A stretch of 64,000 nt of DNA, from positions 109,152-173,151 of the forward strand of contig JAZUQZ010000029.1 of the NCBI GenBank assembly GCA_045626925.1, given 5' to 3'. Source of the stretch: Aphodoplasma sp045626925. Lineage in GTDB: Bacteria; Bacillota; Clostridia; UBA1381; UMGS1253. This document shows positions 16,895-25,225 of this stretch, one piece after another. Below the pieces are notes generated by a model. The model ran no database searches. It was not told where the DNA came from and saw only the letters and a list, made by a program, of their open reading frames with translations. The first letter of the stretch is position 1. Every line of letters starts with the position of its first letter. The translations under genes and the position numbers were made by a program.

Positions 16895-17758
16895 ACGACA
16901 GGAGTAATCGTTAAAGGAATCGGCGGTTTTTATTATGTAAAAGCAGATGGCGCCATATATGAATGCAAGGCACGGGGCAAATTTCGCAAGGATGGACTCG
17001 TACCTATGGTGGGCGATTATGTAGATATTGAAGTGAAAAACGGCAAAGGCAGTATAGAAAACATTCATGAGCGCACATCAATGCTGGTGCGCCCTGCCGT
17101 TGCAAATATAAATCAGCTTGTTGTTGTGGTCGCGCTTGCATCACCGGAGCCTAATCCCGAGCTTATTGATAGTTTTTTGATAATTGGCCAGCATAGCGGT
17201 CTTGATACGATTTTGTGCTTTAATAAGGCAGATTTAACTTGCTCGGACGAGCTTATCAAGACATATTCAAATGCTGGGTATAAGCTTGTTGTCACAAGTG
17301 CTCCAAACGGAGAGGGCATTGATGAATTAAAGGCGCTTCTTGTGGGAAAGATAACTGCATTCGCGGGCAATTCCGGCGTAGGAAAGTCGAGCCTTTTAAA
17401 TGCGCTTGGTGTTTTGGGCGAGCTTGAAACAGGAGCGGTGAGCGAAAAAATAAGACGCGGACGCCACACGACAAGACATGTCGAATTGTTGGAGCTTGAT
17501 GGTGGAGCGCTCGTGCTTGATACACCGGGATTTTCGAGTTTTGAAATGCCAAAAATCAGAGCAAACGAGCTTGAAAATTATTTTGCAGAATTTGCACCTT
17601 ATATTGGCAAATGCCGTTTTAGAGGTTGTGCTCATATAAGCGAACCGGGATGTGCTGTTTTAGAGGCGGTTTCAGATGGCAATATTTCAAAGATGCGGCA
17701 TAATAGCTATAAAAATCTCTATGAAGAACAAAAAAAGCTAAAAGATTGGGAAATATGA
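16895..17758 (+). CDS. rsgA: Ribosome small-subunit GTPase RsgA with apparent ACG start
   Basis: Late-stage 30S assembly GTPase, 287 residues from ACG 16895. OB-fold N-terminus (TGVIVKGIGGFYYV onward), circularly permuted GTPase with NKADL near 110, GNSGVGKSSL near 158 and DTPGF, then the zinc site C-x4-C-x-H-x5-C near 242-255. The first ATG in frame (17006) would remove 37 conserved OB-fold residues (IGGFYYV, YECKARGKFRKDG). No ATG, GTG or TTG exists between the prkC stop and 17006 in this frame. ACG 16895 lies seven bases after AGGGGG and makes the protein begin (M)TGVIVKGIGG, where the family begins. ATT at 16889 is the only other weak candidate and is too near the site. Confidence 0.9.
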   Translation, partial: TTGVIVKGIGGFYYVKADGAIYECKARGKFRKDGLVPMVGDYVDIEVKNGKGSIENIHERTSMLVRPAVANINQLVVVVALASPEPNPELIDSFLIIGQHSGLDTILCFNKADLTCSDELIKTYSNAGYKLVVTSAPNGEGIDELKALLVGKITAFAGNSGVGKSSLLNALGVLGELETGAVSEKIRRGRHTTRHVELLELDGGALVLDTPGFSSFEMPKIRANELENYFAEFAPYIGKCRFRGCAHISEPGCAVLEAVSDGNISKMRHNSYKNLYEEQKKLKDWEI

Positions 17759-17765
17759 CTTATAA

Positions 17766-17805
17766 AGAGGGAGGATTGGCGCAGTTGTATGTGCCAAACA
17801 GTTAG
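17766..17805 (+). promoter_or_regulatory. rpe translation leader: SD, hairpin, start
   Basis: The only ribosome binding site before rpe is AGAGGGAGG (17766-17774), 31 bases from its ATG, which is too far to work directly. Between them TTGGCGCA (17776-17783) and TGTGCCAA (17790-17797) can form an 8-bp stem with one G-U pair and a six-base loop. Folding it out leaves nine bases between SD and ATG, an optimal distance. The same stretch also reads as a short frame from TTG 17785 or 17776 to a TAG that directly abuts the rpe ATG. Confidence 0.6.
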
Positions 17806-18471
17806 ATGATTAAAATTGCACCTTCGATTTTGTCTGCAGATTTTTCGCGTTTGGGAGAGCAGATTAAAGAAATAGAAAAAGGCGGCGCACAGTATATTCA
17901 CATCGATGTAATGGATGGCATGTTTGTGCCGAACATTACAATCGGGCCTGTTGTAATTGAGAGTATCCGCAAAATGAGCGGACTTGTTTTTGATGTTCAT
18001 CTGATGATTGAACGACCAGAGAGGTATATCGAGCAATTTGCAAAAGCCGGTGCAGATATTATCACGGTTCATGTAGAAGCAACAGACGATTTGCGTGGCT
18101 GTATCGACAAGATAAAATCGTATGGCAAGCGTGCAGGTGTATCGATAAAACCTGCTACTGATGTAGATGCTATTATGGATGTGATTGATGAGCTTGATAT
18201 GGTGCTTGTCATGTCAGTGGAGCCGGGTTTTGGCGGACAAGATTATCTGTCTTGCGCTGACAAAAAGCTTTGTGAGCTTAAAAAGCTTATGAAAAGCGGC
18301 ACAGATATATCGGTCGATGGTGGGGTAAAACTTGACAATCTTTCGCATGTAATTAAAATGGGAGCAAATACTATCGTTGCAGGAAGCGCGGTTTTTAAAG
18401 CGGAGGATGTTGCAAAACAGACGAGGGAGTTTGTTAGCCTTGCAAATGAAATGGAGAATGAGATGAAATAA
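17806..18471 (+). CDS. rpe: Ribulose-phosphate 3-epimerase
   Basis: Pentose phosphate pathway enzyme converting ribulose-5-phosphate and xylulose-5-phosphate. 221 residues, normal TIM barrel. Start MIKIAPSILSADF is the family start; metal and catalytic residues are seen in HIDVMDGMFVPN, VHLMIERP, VMSVEPGFGGQ and DGGV, with the phosphate-binding GANTIVAGSAVF at the end. The rsgA-rpe-thiN order is typical of Firmicutes. Its start lies unusually far from a ribosome binding site (see the leader entry). Confidence 0.97.
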   Translation: MIKIAPSILSADFSRLGEQIKEIEKGGAQYIHIDVMDGMFVPNITIGPVVIESIRKMSGLVFDVHLMIERPERYIEQFAKAGADIITVHVEATDDLRGCIDKIKSYGKRAGVSIKPATDVDAIMDVIDELDMVLVMSVEPGFGGQDYLSCADKKLCELKKLMKSGTDISVDGGVKLDNLSHVIKMGANTIVAGSAVFKAEDVAKQTREFVSLANEMENEMK

Positions 18472-18504
18472 AACGCGCAAAGCGTATACGGTGTGGAGAA
18501 TAGT

Positions 18505-19122
18505 ATGAGGGCAGTTATAATTTGTGGCGGCGAAATCGAAAGTTATGACAATGTGCGAGCGCATATAAAAAGCAGTGATATGATTATATGTGCCGATTCG
18601 GGATATATGCACGCAAAAAATATGGGCGTTATAGCTGATATTGTATTGGGCGATTTTGATTCATATGAAAAAGATAAAATAGAGTGCGATAAGATAAAGA
18701 GCTACCCGGTCAAAAAAGATTTTACTGATAGTGAAATTGCATTAGAGTATGCAGCCGAATGTGGTGTCGAGGAGGTATTGCTGCTTGCAGCTGTTGGTGG
18801 TCGCGTTGACCATACGCTTGGCAATATATATCTTCTTAAAACTGCAACAGAGAAGAATATGCGCGCATCGATATTTGATGGAAAATCTACATTATATTAT
18901 GTGCGTGATAAAATACATATTTGTGGCAAGGTGGGAGATTTATTATCCATAATTCCTTTTTCAAAGGCAGATGATATTACAACAGATGGACTTGAATATG
19001 CACTTTTTCACAAGCCGTTGCCGAGTACGGGCATAAGTAATGTGTTTATTGAAAATGAAGTGGAGGTCGAGATTGGCTTTGGCGAGGCGATTATAGTACA
19101 TACGCCGACAGATAATTTATAA
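18505..19122 (+). CDS. thiN: Thiamine pyrophosphokinase
   Basis: Converts thiamine to thiamine diphosphate. 205 residues. N-terminal catalytic domain with CADSGYMHAKNMG, DIVLGDFDS and DFTDSEIALEYA, then GGRVDHTLGN, all ThiN hallmarks; a small thiamine-binding domain follows. ATG 18505 is chosen for TGGAGA at 18493-18498 and because MRAVIICGG is the family start; an in-frame GTG at 18493 overlaps that site. Last gene of the operon, ten bases before the terminator. Confidence 0.93.
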   Translation: MRAVIICGGEIESYDNVRAHIKSSDMIICADSGYMHAKNMGVIADIVLGDFDSYEKDKIECDKIKSYPVKKDFTDSEIALEYAAECGVEEVLLLAAVGGRVDHTLGNIYLLKTATEKNMRASIFDGKSTLYYVRDKIHICGKVGDLLSIIPFSKADDITTDGLEYALFHKPLPSTGISNVFIENEVEVEIGFGEAIIVHTPTDNL

Positions 19123-19132
19123 TAAAAATTTT

Positions 19133-19162
19133 GACTGTGTCAAATGGACACAGTCTTTTTTT
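19133..19162 (+). terminator. Terminator of the yicC-thiN operon
   Basis: Nine-base perfect stem GACTGTGTC/GACACAGTC, loop AAATG, then seven T. It is the only convincing terminator between 3.6 and 34.5 kb. Confidence 0.93.
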
Positions 19163-19276
19163 GTGCAAAATAGTCATACGGGTGCAAAATGCACTAAAGG
19201 CACACGCATAAATTGTACAATATAACATATATATGAAAAAAATTTTTTATAATTACAAAAAAATTACAAAAAAGTC

Positions 19277-19305
19277 TTGAAAAAGTAAAAAAAATCGTGT
19301 AAAAT
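19277..19305 (+). promoter_or_regulatory. dcw promoter P1
   Basis: TTGAAA (19277-19282), a 17-base spacer and TAAAAT (19300-19305), a near-consensus sigma-A promoter about 95 bases before mraZ. It reads into the MraZ-type repeats and P2. Confidence 0.75.
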
Positions 19306-19321
19306 TTGAAATAAAGGGAAG

Positions 19322-19351
19322 AAAGTGTTATAAAGTGGTTGCAAGTGGTTG
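19322..19351 (+). promoter_or_regulatory. Candidate MraZ box (three heptamers, 10-bp period)
   Basis: AAAGTGT (19322-19328), AAAGTGG (19332-19338) and CAAGTGG (19342-19348) repeat every ten bases with three-base spacers (TAT, TTG, TTG). This is the pattern AAAGTG(G/T)-N3 known for MraZ binding in Mollicutes. The third unit covers the -35 box of P2, so MraZ made by the next gene could control its own operon. Confidence 0.75.
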
Positions 19352-19367
19352 AAAACTATGTTAAAAT
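19339..19367 (+). promoter_or_regulatory. dcw promoter P2, inside the MraZ box
   Basis: TTGCAA (19339-19344), a 17-base spacer and TAAAAT (19362-19367). The -35 box lies between and within the second and third MraZ-type heptamers. Confidence 0.7.
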
Positions 19368-19401
19368 AATATTACAATTCTCATAAAGAGAGGTGAAAAG
19401 C

Positions 19402-19842
19402 GTGTTTATCGGTGAATACAGTCACAACATAGATGCCAAAGGCAGAATGATTATGCCGTCCAAATTCAGACAAGACGAATTGGGCGAAGTTTTCTATGTC
19501 ACAAAAGGCACAGAAAAGTGTCTGTTTGTATATTCACGCGATGAATGGGCAAAGTTTGAAGAAAAGCTTGCTGGGCTACCGATTACAACAAATCCACAGG
19601 CGGGTGCGTTTGTGAGGTTTTTCCTTTCCGGTGCGGCCGAGTGTGAAGTGGACAAGCTTGGAAGAATAAATATCCCGGCATATCTTAGAGAATATGCAAA
19701 TATCGAAAAAGATGTCAAGGTTTTAGGCGCAAGAAGCCGTATAGAAATCTGGGATGCAAAAACATGGGATGATTATTGCGAAAAAGAGATTACACTTGAA
19801 AATGTACTTGAGAATATGGGTTCAATCGGAATGGACTTTTAG
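19402..19842 (+). CDS. mraZ: Division and cell wall cluster regulator MraZ
   Basis: DNA-binding protein of the AbrB-like fold and first gene of the dcw operon; in other bacteria it controls this operon. 146 residues with the two DxxGR motifs: DAKGRMIMPSKFR near residue 10 and DKLGRINIPAYLR near 90. GTG 19402 is chosen: AGAGAGGTG lies upstream and MFIGEYSHNIDAKGR is the family start. The in-frame GTG at 19393 lies inside that site. Candidate own binding repeats lie at 19322-19351. Confidence 0.95.
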   Translation: MFIGEYSHNIDAKGRMIMPSKFRQDELGEVFYVTKGTEKCLFVYSRDEWAKFEEKLAGLPITTNPQAGAFVRFFLSGAAECEVDKLGRINIPAYLREYANIEKDVKVLGARSRIEIWDAKTWDDYCEKEITLENVLENMGSIGMDF

Positions 19843-19855
19843 GCGGTGATGTGGT

Positions 19856-20791
19856 ATGGATTTTAAGCACATACCGGTTATGCTTTATGAATGTATAGAT
19901 AATCTTGATATAAAAAGTGATGGCATTTATGTTGATGGCACGCTTGGTGGCGCGGGGCACAGCAGTGAAATTGTAAAAAGGCTTAATAGTAGCGGAAAGC
20001 TTATAGGGCTTGACCGTGACGATGATGCAATAGCGGTGGCAAGTGCGCGCCTTGCAGAATTTGGGGACAAGGTTTTAATTGTAAAAAGCAATTTTAAAGA
20101 CGCGGCAAGCGTTTTGGATAGACTTGGAATTGAAGAAATTGATGGAGTGCTTCTTGATTTGGGCGTATCATCGTACCAGCTTGATGAAGCCGAGCGCGGC
20201 TTTAGCTATATGTCTGATGCACCGCTTGATATGCGAATGGACAGAAGTGGCGGCATAAATGCATATGAGGTTGTAAATGAATATGATGAGCAGCGTCTTG
20301 CAGACATTATATTTAAATATGGCGAGGAGCGCTGGGCAAAAAGAGTTGCACAGTTTATTGTGCAAAAGAGAGCTATAACACCGATAAGGACAACGCTTGA
20401 GCTTGTGTCAGTAATAAATGCGGCGATTCCGAAAGGGGCGCGCATGACAGGCGGCAATGCCGCAAAACGCACATTCCAGGCGATAAGAATAGAAGTAAAT
20501 GGCGAGCTTGAGATACTTGAGGGAGCTATAGAAAACTTTGTAAAAAGACTTAGAAGTGGCGGAAGGCTTGCAATAATAACATTCCATTCACTTGAAGACA
20601 GAATAGTAAAGGAAAAATTTGCATCGTTTGCGAAGGGGTGCACATGTCCGAAGGAATTTCCGATATGTGTTTGCGGTGCGAAACCGATTGCAAAGGTGAT
20701 TACTACAAAGCCTATTATTGCGTCGAAAGATGAGCTTGAAAAAAATTCGCGCTCAAAGAGTGCAAAGCTCAGAGTATTGGAAAAGCTTTGA
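19856..20791 (+). CDS. rsmH: 16S rRNA (cytosine-1402-N4)-methyltransferase RsmH
   Basis: 311 residues (also called MraW). SAM-binding VDGTLGGAGHSSEI near residue 28, DLGVSSYQLDEAERGFSY, MDRSGG, and the C-terminal IITFHSLEDRIVK that carries catalytic residues. Cysteine group CTCPKEFPICVCG near residue 262 is common in Firmicutes members. Starts 13 bases after mraZ with TAGGCGGTGA as binding site. Confidence 0.96.
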   Translation: MDFKHIPVMLYECIDNLDIKSDGIYVDGTLGGAGHSSEIVKRLNSSGKLIGLDRDDDAIAVASARLAEFGDKVLIVKSNFKDAASVLDRLGIEEIDGVLLDLGVSSYQLDEAERGFSYMSDAPLDMRMDRSGGINAYEVVNEYDEQRLADIIFKYGEERWAKRVAQFIVQKRAITPIRTTLELVSVINAAIPKGARMTGGNAAKRTFQAIRIEVNGELEILEGAIENFVKRLRSGGRLAIITFHSLEDRIVKEKFASFAKGCTCPKEFPICVCGAKPIAKVITTKPIIASKDELEKNSRSKSAKLRVLEKL

Positions 20792-20851
20792 TTAGTTAGT
20801 ATATAGGTAGTTTTAACATGGGGGATAAAGATTGTATAGGGGGTTGTGACA

Positions 20852-21349
20852 TTGCGTACAAATGGAAATCTTGCATTGAGCTCTGCGTATAAGCCACAGT
20901 ATCAGCCGTCACAGGCTGCACTTCGCAGAAAGCTTGAGGTACAGCGTGCAGAACAACATAAGGCAAAAGCAAAGAATATAAATATTGCAGTAGCGTTATT
21001 TTATATGGTACTTGTTTTTGCTATGGCATTTTTCCTCGTAGGCAGAGAAGTGAGTTTGTATGAAAAAAGCAGCGAAATAAATCGTCTTGAAAACAGACTT
21101 GAGCAAGCACAAAGCGAAACAAAGCAGGCACAAATTGCGGCAGAGCGCGCAATAGATTTGAACTTGCTTGAGGAAGTGGCTGCAACAAAGTTTGCAATGA
21201 GTCGCCCTGAAAAGACACAGACAGTGTATATAAATATCCAGCAACGAGATTATGCCACAAAGGTTGCAAAAAAGAATGCAGGGGTTGAGTTGCAACAAAA
21301 TATACAAAACAGCATAAAAAATCTTTTTGGAATATTTGGTGCAAACTGA
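20852..21349 (+). CDS. FtsL/DivIC-like septal protein
   Basis: 165 residues: a basic cytoplasmic N-terminus of about 45, one membrane helix (IAVALFYMVLVFAMAFFLVG, about 49-68), then a coiled coil rich in Glu, Gln and Ala (about 70-120) and a conserved-looking EEVAATKFAMSRPEKTQTVYI segment. Sequence identity to FtsL cannot be judged by eye; position between rsmH and the PBP plus topology support an FtsL role in the divisome with FtsQ and DivIC. It probably starts at TTG 20852, eight bases after AGGGGG; a GTG at 20846 is only two bases from it. Confidence 0.75.
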   Translation: MRTNGNLALSSAYKPQYQPSQAALRRKLEVQRAEQHKAKAKNINIAVALFYMVLVFAMAFFLVGREVSLYEKSSEINRLENRLEQAQSETKQAQIAAERAIDLNLLEEVAATKFAMSRPEKTQTVYINIQQRDYATKVAKKNAGVELQQNIQNSIKNLFGIFGAN

Positions 21350-21399
21350 TATTATTATAGTAGTAGCAAATCAATCCATTAACGGAGCAACTTCGGAAA

Positions 21400-21518
21400 G
21401 TGAGGCGTAAGAGCGATTTGAAAAAGCAAATCTCTTAGTCTTGCTTTTTGTTGTTTTATTCGGTTTTATATTTGTTCTTGCGACAAATTTTGGCTCATCA
21501 TTATGGCGCAAGAAATAA
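21400..21518 (+). other. Micro-ORF for a 39-residue membrane peptide that needs a -1 frameshift
   Basis: From GTG 21400 the frame reads MRRKSDLKK and then hits TAG at 21436. A -1 shift at the AAA AAG of 21421-21426 continues into ANLLVLLFVVLFGFIFVLAT and ends NFGSSLWRKK with TAA at 21516-21518: a basic tail, one membrane helix and a basic end. The shift site is wrapped by a GATTTG/CAAATC hairpin (21415-21432). Either programmed frameshifting, a lost A in a five-A run (mutation or assembly error), or chance. The ribosome site (GGAG at 21384) is 12 bases away, so support is modest. It fills most of the 205-base gap before the PBP. Confidence 0.35.
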
Positions 21519-21554
21519 AGACATTTATGAGTCGGAAAGGCCAACGGTTATAAT

Positions 21555-23756
21555 ATGCAAACACCTAAAAGAAAGGTAAAACTTCACATATTCTGGGTAA
21601 TGGTTGCGGTAAGCATTGCATTTGTGGCGCTTATAGGACGCGTTGCATGGCTCCAGATTGTCGACGGAGCCTCTTTGAAAAAAGCTGCCACCCAGCAGCA
21701 AACGCGCGACAATATTATAACGAGCAAGAGAGGCACAATATATGACAGAAACAACAAAGAGCTTGCAGTAAGTGCATCGGTTGAAATGGTGACGGTGTCG
21801 CCGAACGAGATTAAAAAAGCGGGAAGTGCAGAGCTTGTTTCGCACAAGCTTGCAGAAATTTTATCGCTTGAATATGAGGATGTATACAAAAAGGTAACAA
21901 AAAACTCTGCATACGAGATAATAAAGCGCAAGGTGGAAAGTGCGCAAACAGACCAAATCCGCGCACTTAAAGCGAGCGATGATACAAAAAAAGCTTTTGC
22001 GGGCGTAGGGCTCGAAGAGGATACGAAGCGCTTTTACCCTTATGGCAATTTTGCGGCGCACATATTGGGATTTACCGGCACAGATAATCAAGGTTTATAT
22101 GGAATAGAAAAGGCCTATGATGATGAGCTTTCCGGCGTTTCGGGGCGTGTCATTTCGGTAAAAAATGCCGTTGGTGTAGATATGCCGTACAAATATGAAA
22201 AAAAATACGATTCTCAGGATGGACTTAATGTTGTATTGACGATTGATGAAACAATCCAGCATTTTGCGGAGAAACATCTTGCCCAAGCATATGAAGAAAA
22301 CAAACCGGAAAAGGGCGCTTTTGCAATAGTTATGGCACCAAAAACGGGTGAAATACTTGCAATGGCAACAAAGCCGGACTTTGATTTAAACAAGCCGTTT
22401 GAGCTTAATATACAAGAGGTGGTTGACTCTATAAACGCGCTTCCAAAAGAAGAACAAAGCGCTGCAAAAAATACAGCGCTGCAAAATTTGTGGAAAAACA
22501 AAGCGGTTACAGATTCGTATGAGCCGGGCTCTGTATTTAAAATACTTACTTATGCGATGGCACTTGAGGAAGGGGTAACGCATGTTGGAGATACTTTTAA
22601 TTGCAGTGGTGCCACAAAGGTAGCATCTGAAACAATTCACTGTTGGAAAAGAGAGGGGCATGGGCACGAAACGCTATCAGAGGGATTGCAAAACTCGTGC
22701 AACCCAGTTTTGATGGAGCTTGCTCGTCGGCTTGGTGTTTCGACTTTTTGCAAATATTTCAGAAACTTTGGTATGGATATGAGAACGGGGTTTGATATAG
22801 TAGGCGAAAGCTCGGGTGTGTTTTTTAAGGAAAGCAATATGCACGAGGTAGAGCTTGCGACATGTTCGTTTGGACAATCGTTTCAAGTGACTCCACTCCA
22901 GCTTTCCGCTGCAATTTCGGCAATAGTAAACGGCGGCAATCTTATAAGACCGCACATTGTAAAAGCACTTACTGATGCAAATGGGACAACAGTAAAAAGC
23001 TTTGAACCGGAGGTTGTACGCAAAGTTGTATCAGAAGAAACATCGGCAATAATGCGTGAGTTTATCGAAAATGTTGTTACAAAGGGCACAGGCAAGGGTG
23101 CCAAAATTGAGGGTTATAGGATAGGCGGCAAAACAGGAACATCGGAGAAACAGCCGCGTGGAAACGGAAAATATGTCGCATCGTTTGTCGGCATTGCACC
23201 TGCTGATGATCCGGAGCTTTTGTGTATTGTAGCAATAGATGAGCCTACGGGAGATTTGTACCAGGGGAGTCAGATTGCAGCGCCTGTTGTAAGAAACATA
23301 CTTGAGGATACGCTGCGCTATATGGGGTATGAGAAAAAACTTGATGGTGAGGCACTTGAAAGGCTTCAATCAAATGTGCCGGAAGTGAGAGGACTTGCGC
23401 TTAGCGAAGCAAAGAGCATACTTAGCAAATCGGGCTTTGCTGTGAGCGTAGTAGGCGATGGAGAGAATGCTATGCAGCAACTTCCAAAACCGGGCGCATC
23501 GCTTGCAAAGGGTTCAACTGTAATATTATATACCCATGAAAATGAAATACAAAAAACTATGGTTCCTGATGTGAGAGGAATGAATATCAGTGATGCAAGA
23601 ACCGCAATACAAAATGCGGGACTTAATATAGAGGCCATAGGCGCGACAGAGCGCGAAATAAATTCGCCCGCAAGCAAGCAAGACCCGGCACCGGGCAGTT
23701 ATGCAAATCCTGCATCTACAGTGCGCGTTGAATTTATCTACATGGATGGAGATTAA
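21555..23756 (+). CDS. ftsI: Septal penicillin-binding protein with two PASTA domains (FtsI/PbpB type)
   Basis: 733 residues. N-terminal membrane helix (about 10-30), dimerisation domain with RGTIYDRN, then the transpeptidase domain: SVFK with active Ser near 326, SCN (in LQNSCNPVL) and KTGT (in GGKTGTSEKQ). Two C-terminal PASTA repeats start at VPEVRGL and VPDVRGM. Cross-links peptidoglycan at the septum together with FtsW. Two PASTA repeats fit the vegetative division PBP more than sporulation SpoVD, which usually has one; only one such gene is present here. GGAAAGG is 14 bases before the ATG, a long spacing. Confidence 0.93.
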   Translation: MQTPKRKVKLHIFWVMVAVSIAFVALIGRVAWLQIVDGASLKKAATQQQTRDNIITSKRGTIYDRNNKELAVSASVEMVTVSPNEIKKAGSAELVSHKLAEILSLEYEDVYKKVTKNSAYEIIKRKVESAQTDQIRALKASDDTKKAFAGVGLEEDTKRFYPYGNFAAHILGFTGTDNQGLYGIEKAYDDELSGVSGRVISVKNAVGVDMPYKYEKKYDSQDGLNVVLTIDETIQHFAEKHLAQAYEENKPEKGAFAIVMAPKTGEILAMATKPDFDLNKPFELNIQEVVDSINALPKEEQSAAKNTALQNLWKNKAVTDSYEPGSVFKILTYAMALEEGVTHVGDTFNCSGATKVASETIHCWKREGHGHETLSEGLQNSCNPVLMELARRLGVSTFCKYFRNFGMDMRTGFDIVGESSGVFFKESNMHEVELATCSFGQSFQVTPLQLSAAISAIVNGGNLIRPHIVKALTDANGTTVKSFEPEVVRKVVSEETSAIMREFIENVVTKGTGKGAKIEGYRIGGKTGTSEKQPRGNGKYVASFVGIAPADDPELLCIVAIDEPTGDLYQGSQIAAPVVRNILEDTLRYMGYEKKLDGEALERLQSNVPEVRGLALSEAKSILSKSGFAVSVVGDGENAMQQLPKPGASLAKGSTVILYTHENEIQKTMVPDVRGMNISDARTAIQNAGLNIEAIGATEREINSPASKQDPAPGSYANPASTVRVEFIYMDGD

Positions 23757-23778
23757 AATATAGAAAGGAAGACCTTGT

Positions 23779-25224
23779 ATGAAGCTTTCACAATTGGTCG
23801 GCTCTTTGGATGTAAAGGGTGATAAGGCACTTTGTGTTGATGTGAACGGAATTGCATATGATTCGCGCGATGTAAAGCCGGGCGATGTGTTTGTGTGCAT
23901 AAAAGGTTATAGCACAGATGGTCACAAGTATGTAAAAAGTGCGTGCGAAAAGGGCGCGGCGGCTATTGTGGCAAGTGATATAATAGAGTCTGATGTGCCT
24001 GTATTATATACAGAGGATACACGCCTTGCGCTTGCGTGTATGTCAAAGGCATATTTTGGAAATCCTTTGCAAAATATAAAGCTTATAGGAGTTACGGGAA
24101 CTAATGGAAAAACAAGTGTAACATATCTTATAAAGGCGATGCTTGAGGCACAGGGGATGAAGGTCGGCCTTATAGGTACGAATCAAAATATGATTGGTAC
24201 AAAGATTATTCCAACCGAGAGAACGACACCGGAATCGTTTGAATTATACAAGCTATTTTTTGAAATGGCAAAGGACGGTGCGGACTGTATCGTTATGGAG
24301 GTGTCAAGTCACGCCCTTGAGCTTAATCGTGTTGGTGGGTGTGAGTTTGATACAGCTGTTTTTACAAATCTTACACAGGACCATCTCGACTTTCATGAAA
24401 CGATGGAAAATTATTTTTGGGCAAAGAGCAGACTTTTTTCGCACTGCAAAAATGCTGTTATAAATGTTGATGACACTTATGGCAGACGCATTGAAAAAAT
24501 GTGTGGTGTAAATGTTATAACATATGGCATATGTAACGAAGCTATTGCAAAAGCAAGCGATATGAGCATAAGTGCAAAGGGTGTGGGTTACAATTTGTGT
24601 TATAATGACACAAGTTATGAGGCTTCTGTTTGTATACCGGGCAAGTTTTCTGTCTACAATTCGCTTGCAGCGATATGCGCGACAATGAGCGTTGGCGTTG
24701 ATATTGAAAGATGTCTTTTGGCGTTAAAGAATGTGAGCGGCGTAAAAGGTCGCGCCGAAATAGTAGATACAAATACGGATTTTACTGTAATTATAGATTA
24801 TGCTCACACTCCTGATGGACTTGAAAATATTTTGTCAACCGTAAACGAGTTTAAGACTGGACGCGTAATAACAGTTTTTGGTTGTGGCGGTGACCGCGAC
24901 CGAACAAAACGCCCCAAAATGGGCAAAACGGCGGGTGAACTTTCGGATGCAGTTATCGTAACATCGGACAATCCGCGAACAGAGAAGCCATCAAAAATAA
25001 TCGATGACATTATGCCCGGCGTGCTTGAGAGTGGATGCGAATATGTACGGATTGAAAATAGACGCGATGCAATCAAGCATGCGATTATGTATGCTTGTGC
25101 AGGCGATATAATTGTGCTTGCAGGTAAAGGACACGAAACATATCAGATTTTAAAAGATGGCACTATCCATTTTGACGAACGAGAAATCGTCTGCGAGGTG
25201 CTTCGTGAAATTGGGGAGAAATAA
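23779..25224 (+). CDS. murE: UDP-MurNAc-tripeptide synthetase MurE, diaminopimelate type
   Basis: Adds the third stem-peptide residue in the cytosol. 481 residues. ATP site GVTGTNGKTSVTYL near 104-117, carbamylated-lysine region and SSHALELNRV. The C-terminal specificity motif is DNPR (SDNPRTEKP near 396), which marks meso-diaminopimelate rather than lysine addition. AGAAAGGAAG precedes the ATG. Its stop is followed one base later by the murF ATG. Confidence 0.96.
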   Translation: MKLSQLVGSLDVKGDKALCVDVNGIAYDSRDVKPGDVFVCIKGYSTDGHKYVKSACEKGAAAIVASDIIESDVPVLYTEDTRLALACMSKAYFGNPLQNIKLIGVTGTNGKTSVTYLIKAMLEAQGMKVGLIGTNQNMIGTKIIPTERTTPESFELYKLFFEMAKDGADCIVMEVSSHALELNRVGGCEFDTAVFTNLTQDHLDFHETMENYFWAKSRLFSHCKNAVINVDDTYGRRIEKMCGVNVITYGICNEAIAKASDMSISAKGVGYNLCYNDTSYEASVCIPGKFSVYNSLAAICATMSVGVDIERCLLALKNVSGVKGRAEIVDTNTDFTVIIDYAHTPDGLENILSTVNEFKTGRVITVFGCGGDRDRTKRPKMGKTAGELSDAVIVTSDNPRTEKPSKIIDDIMPGVLESGCEYVRIENRRDAIKHAIMYACAGDIIVLAGKGHETYQILKDGTIHFDEREIVCEVLREIGEK

Positions 25225-25225
25225 T

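Noticed and set aside
21361..21440. Possible c-di-GMP (GEMM) or other riboswitch between the ftsL-like gene and the PBP
   Set aside because: The ACTT-CGGA-AAGT hairpin followed by GGCGTAAGAGC recalls GEMM, but the conserved GACGCAAAGCC core and a closing stem are absent.
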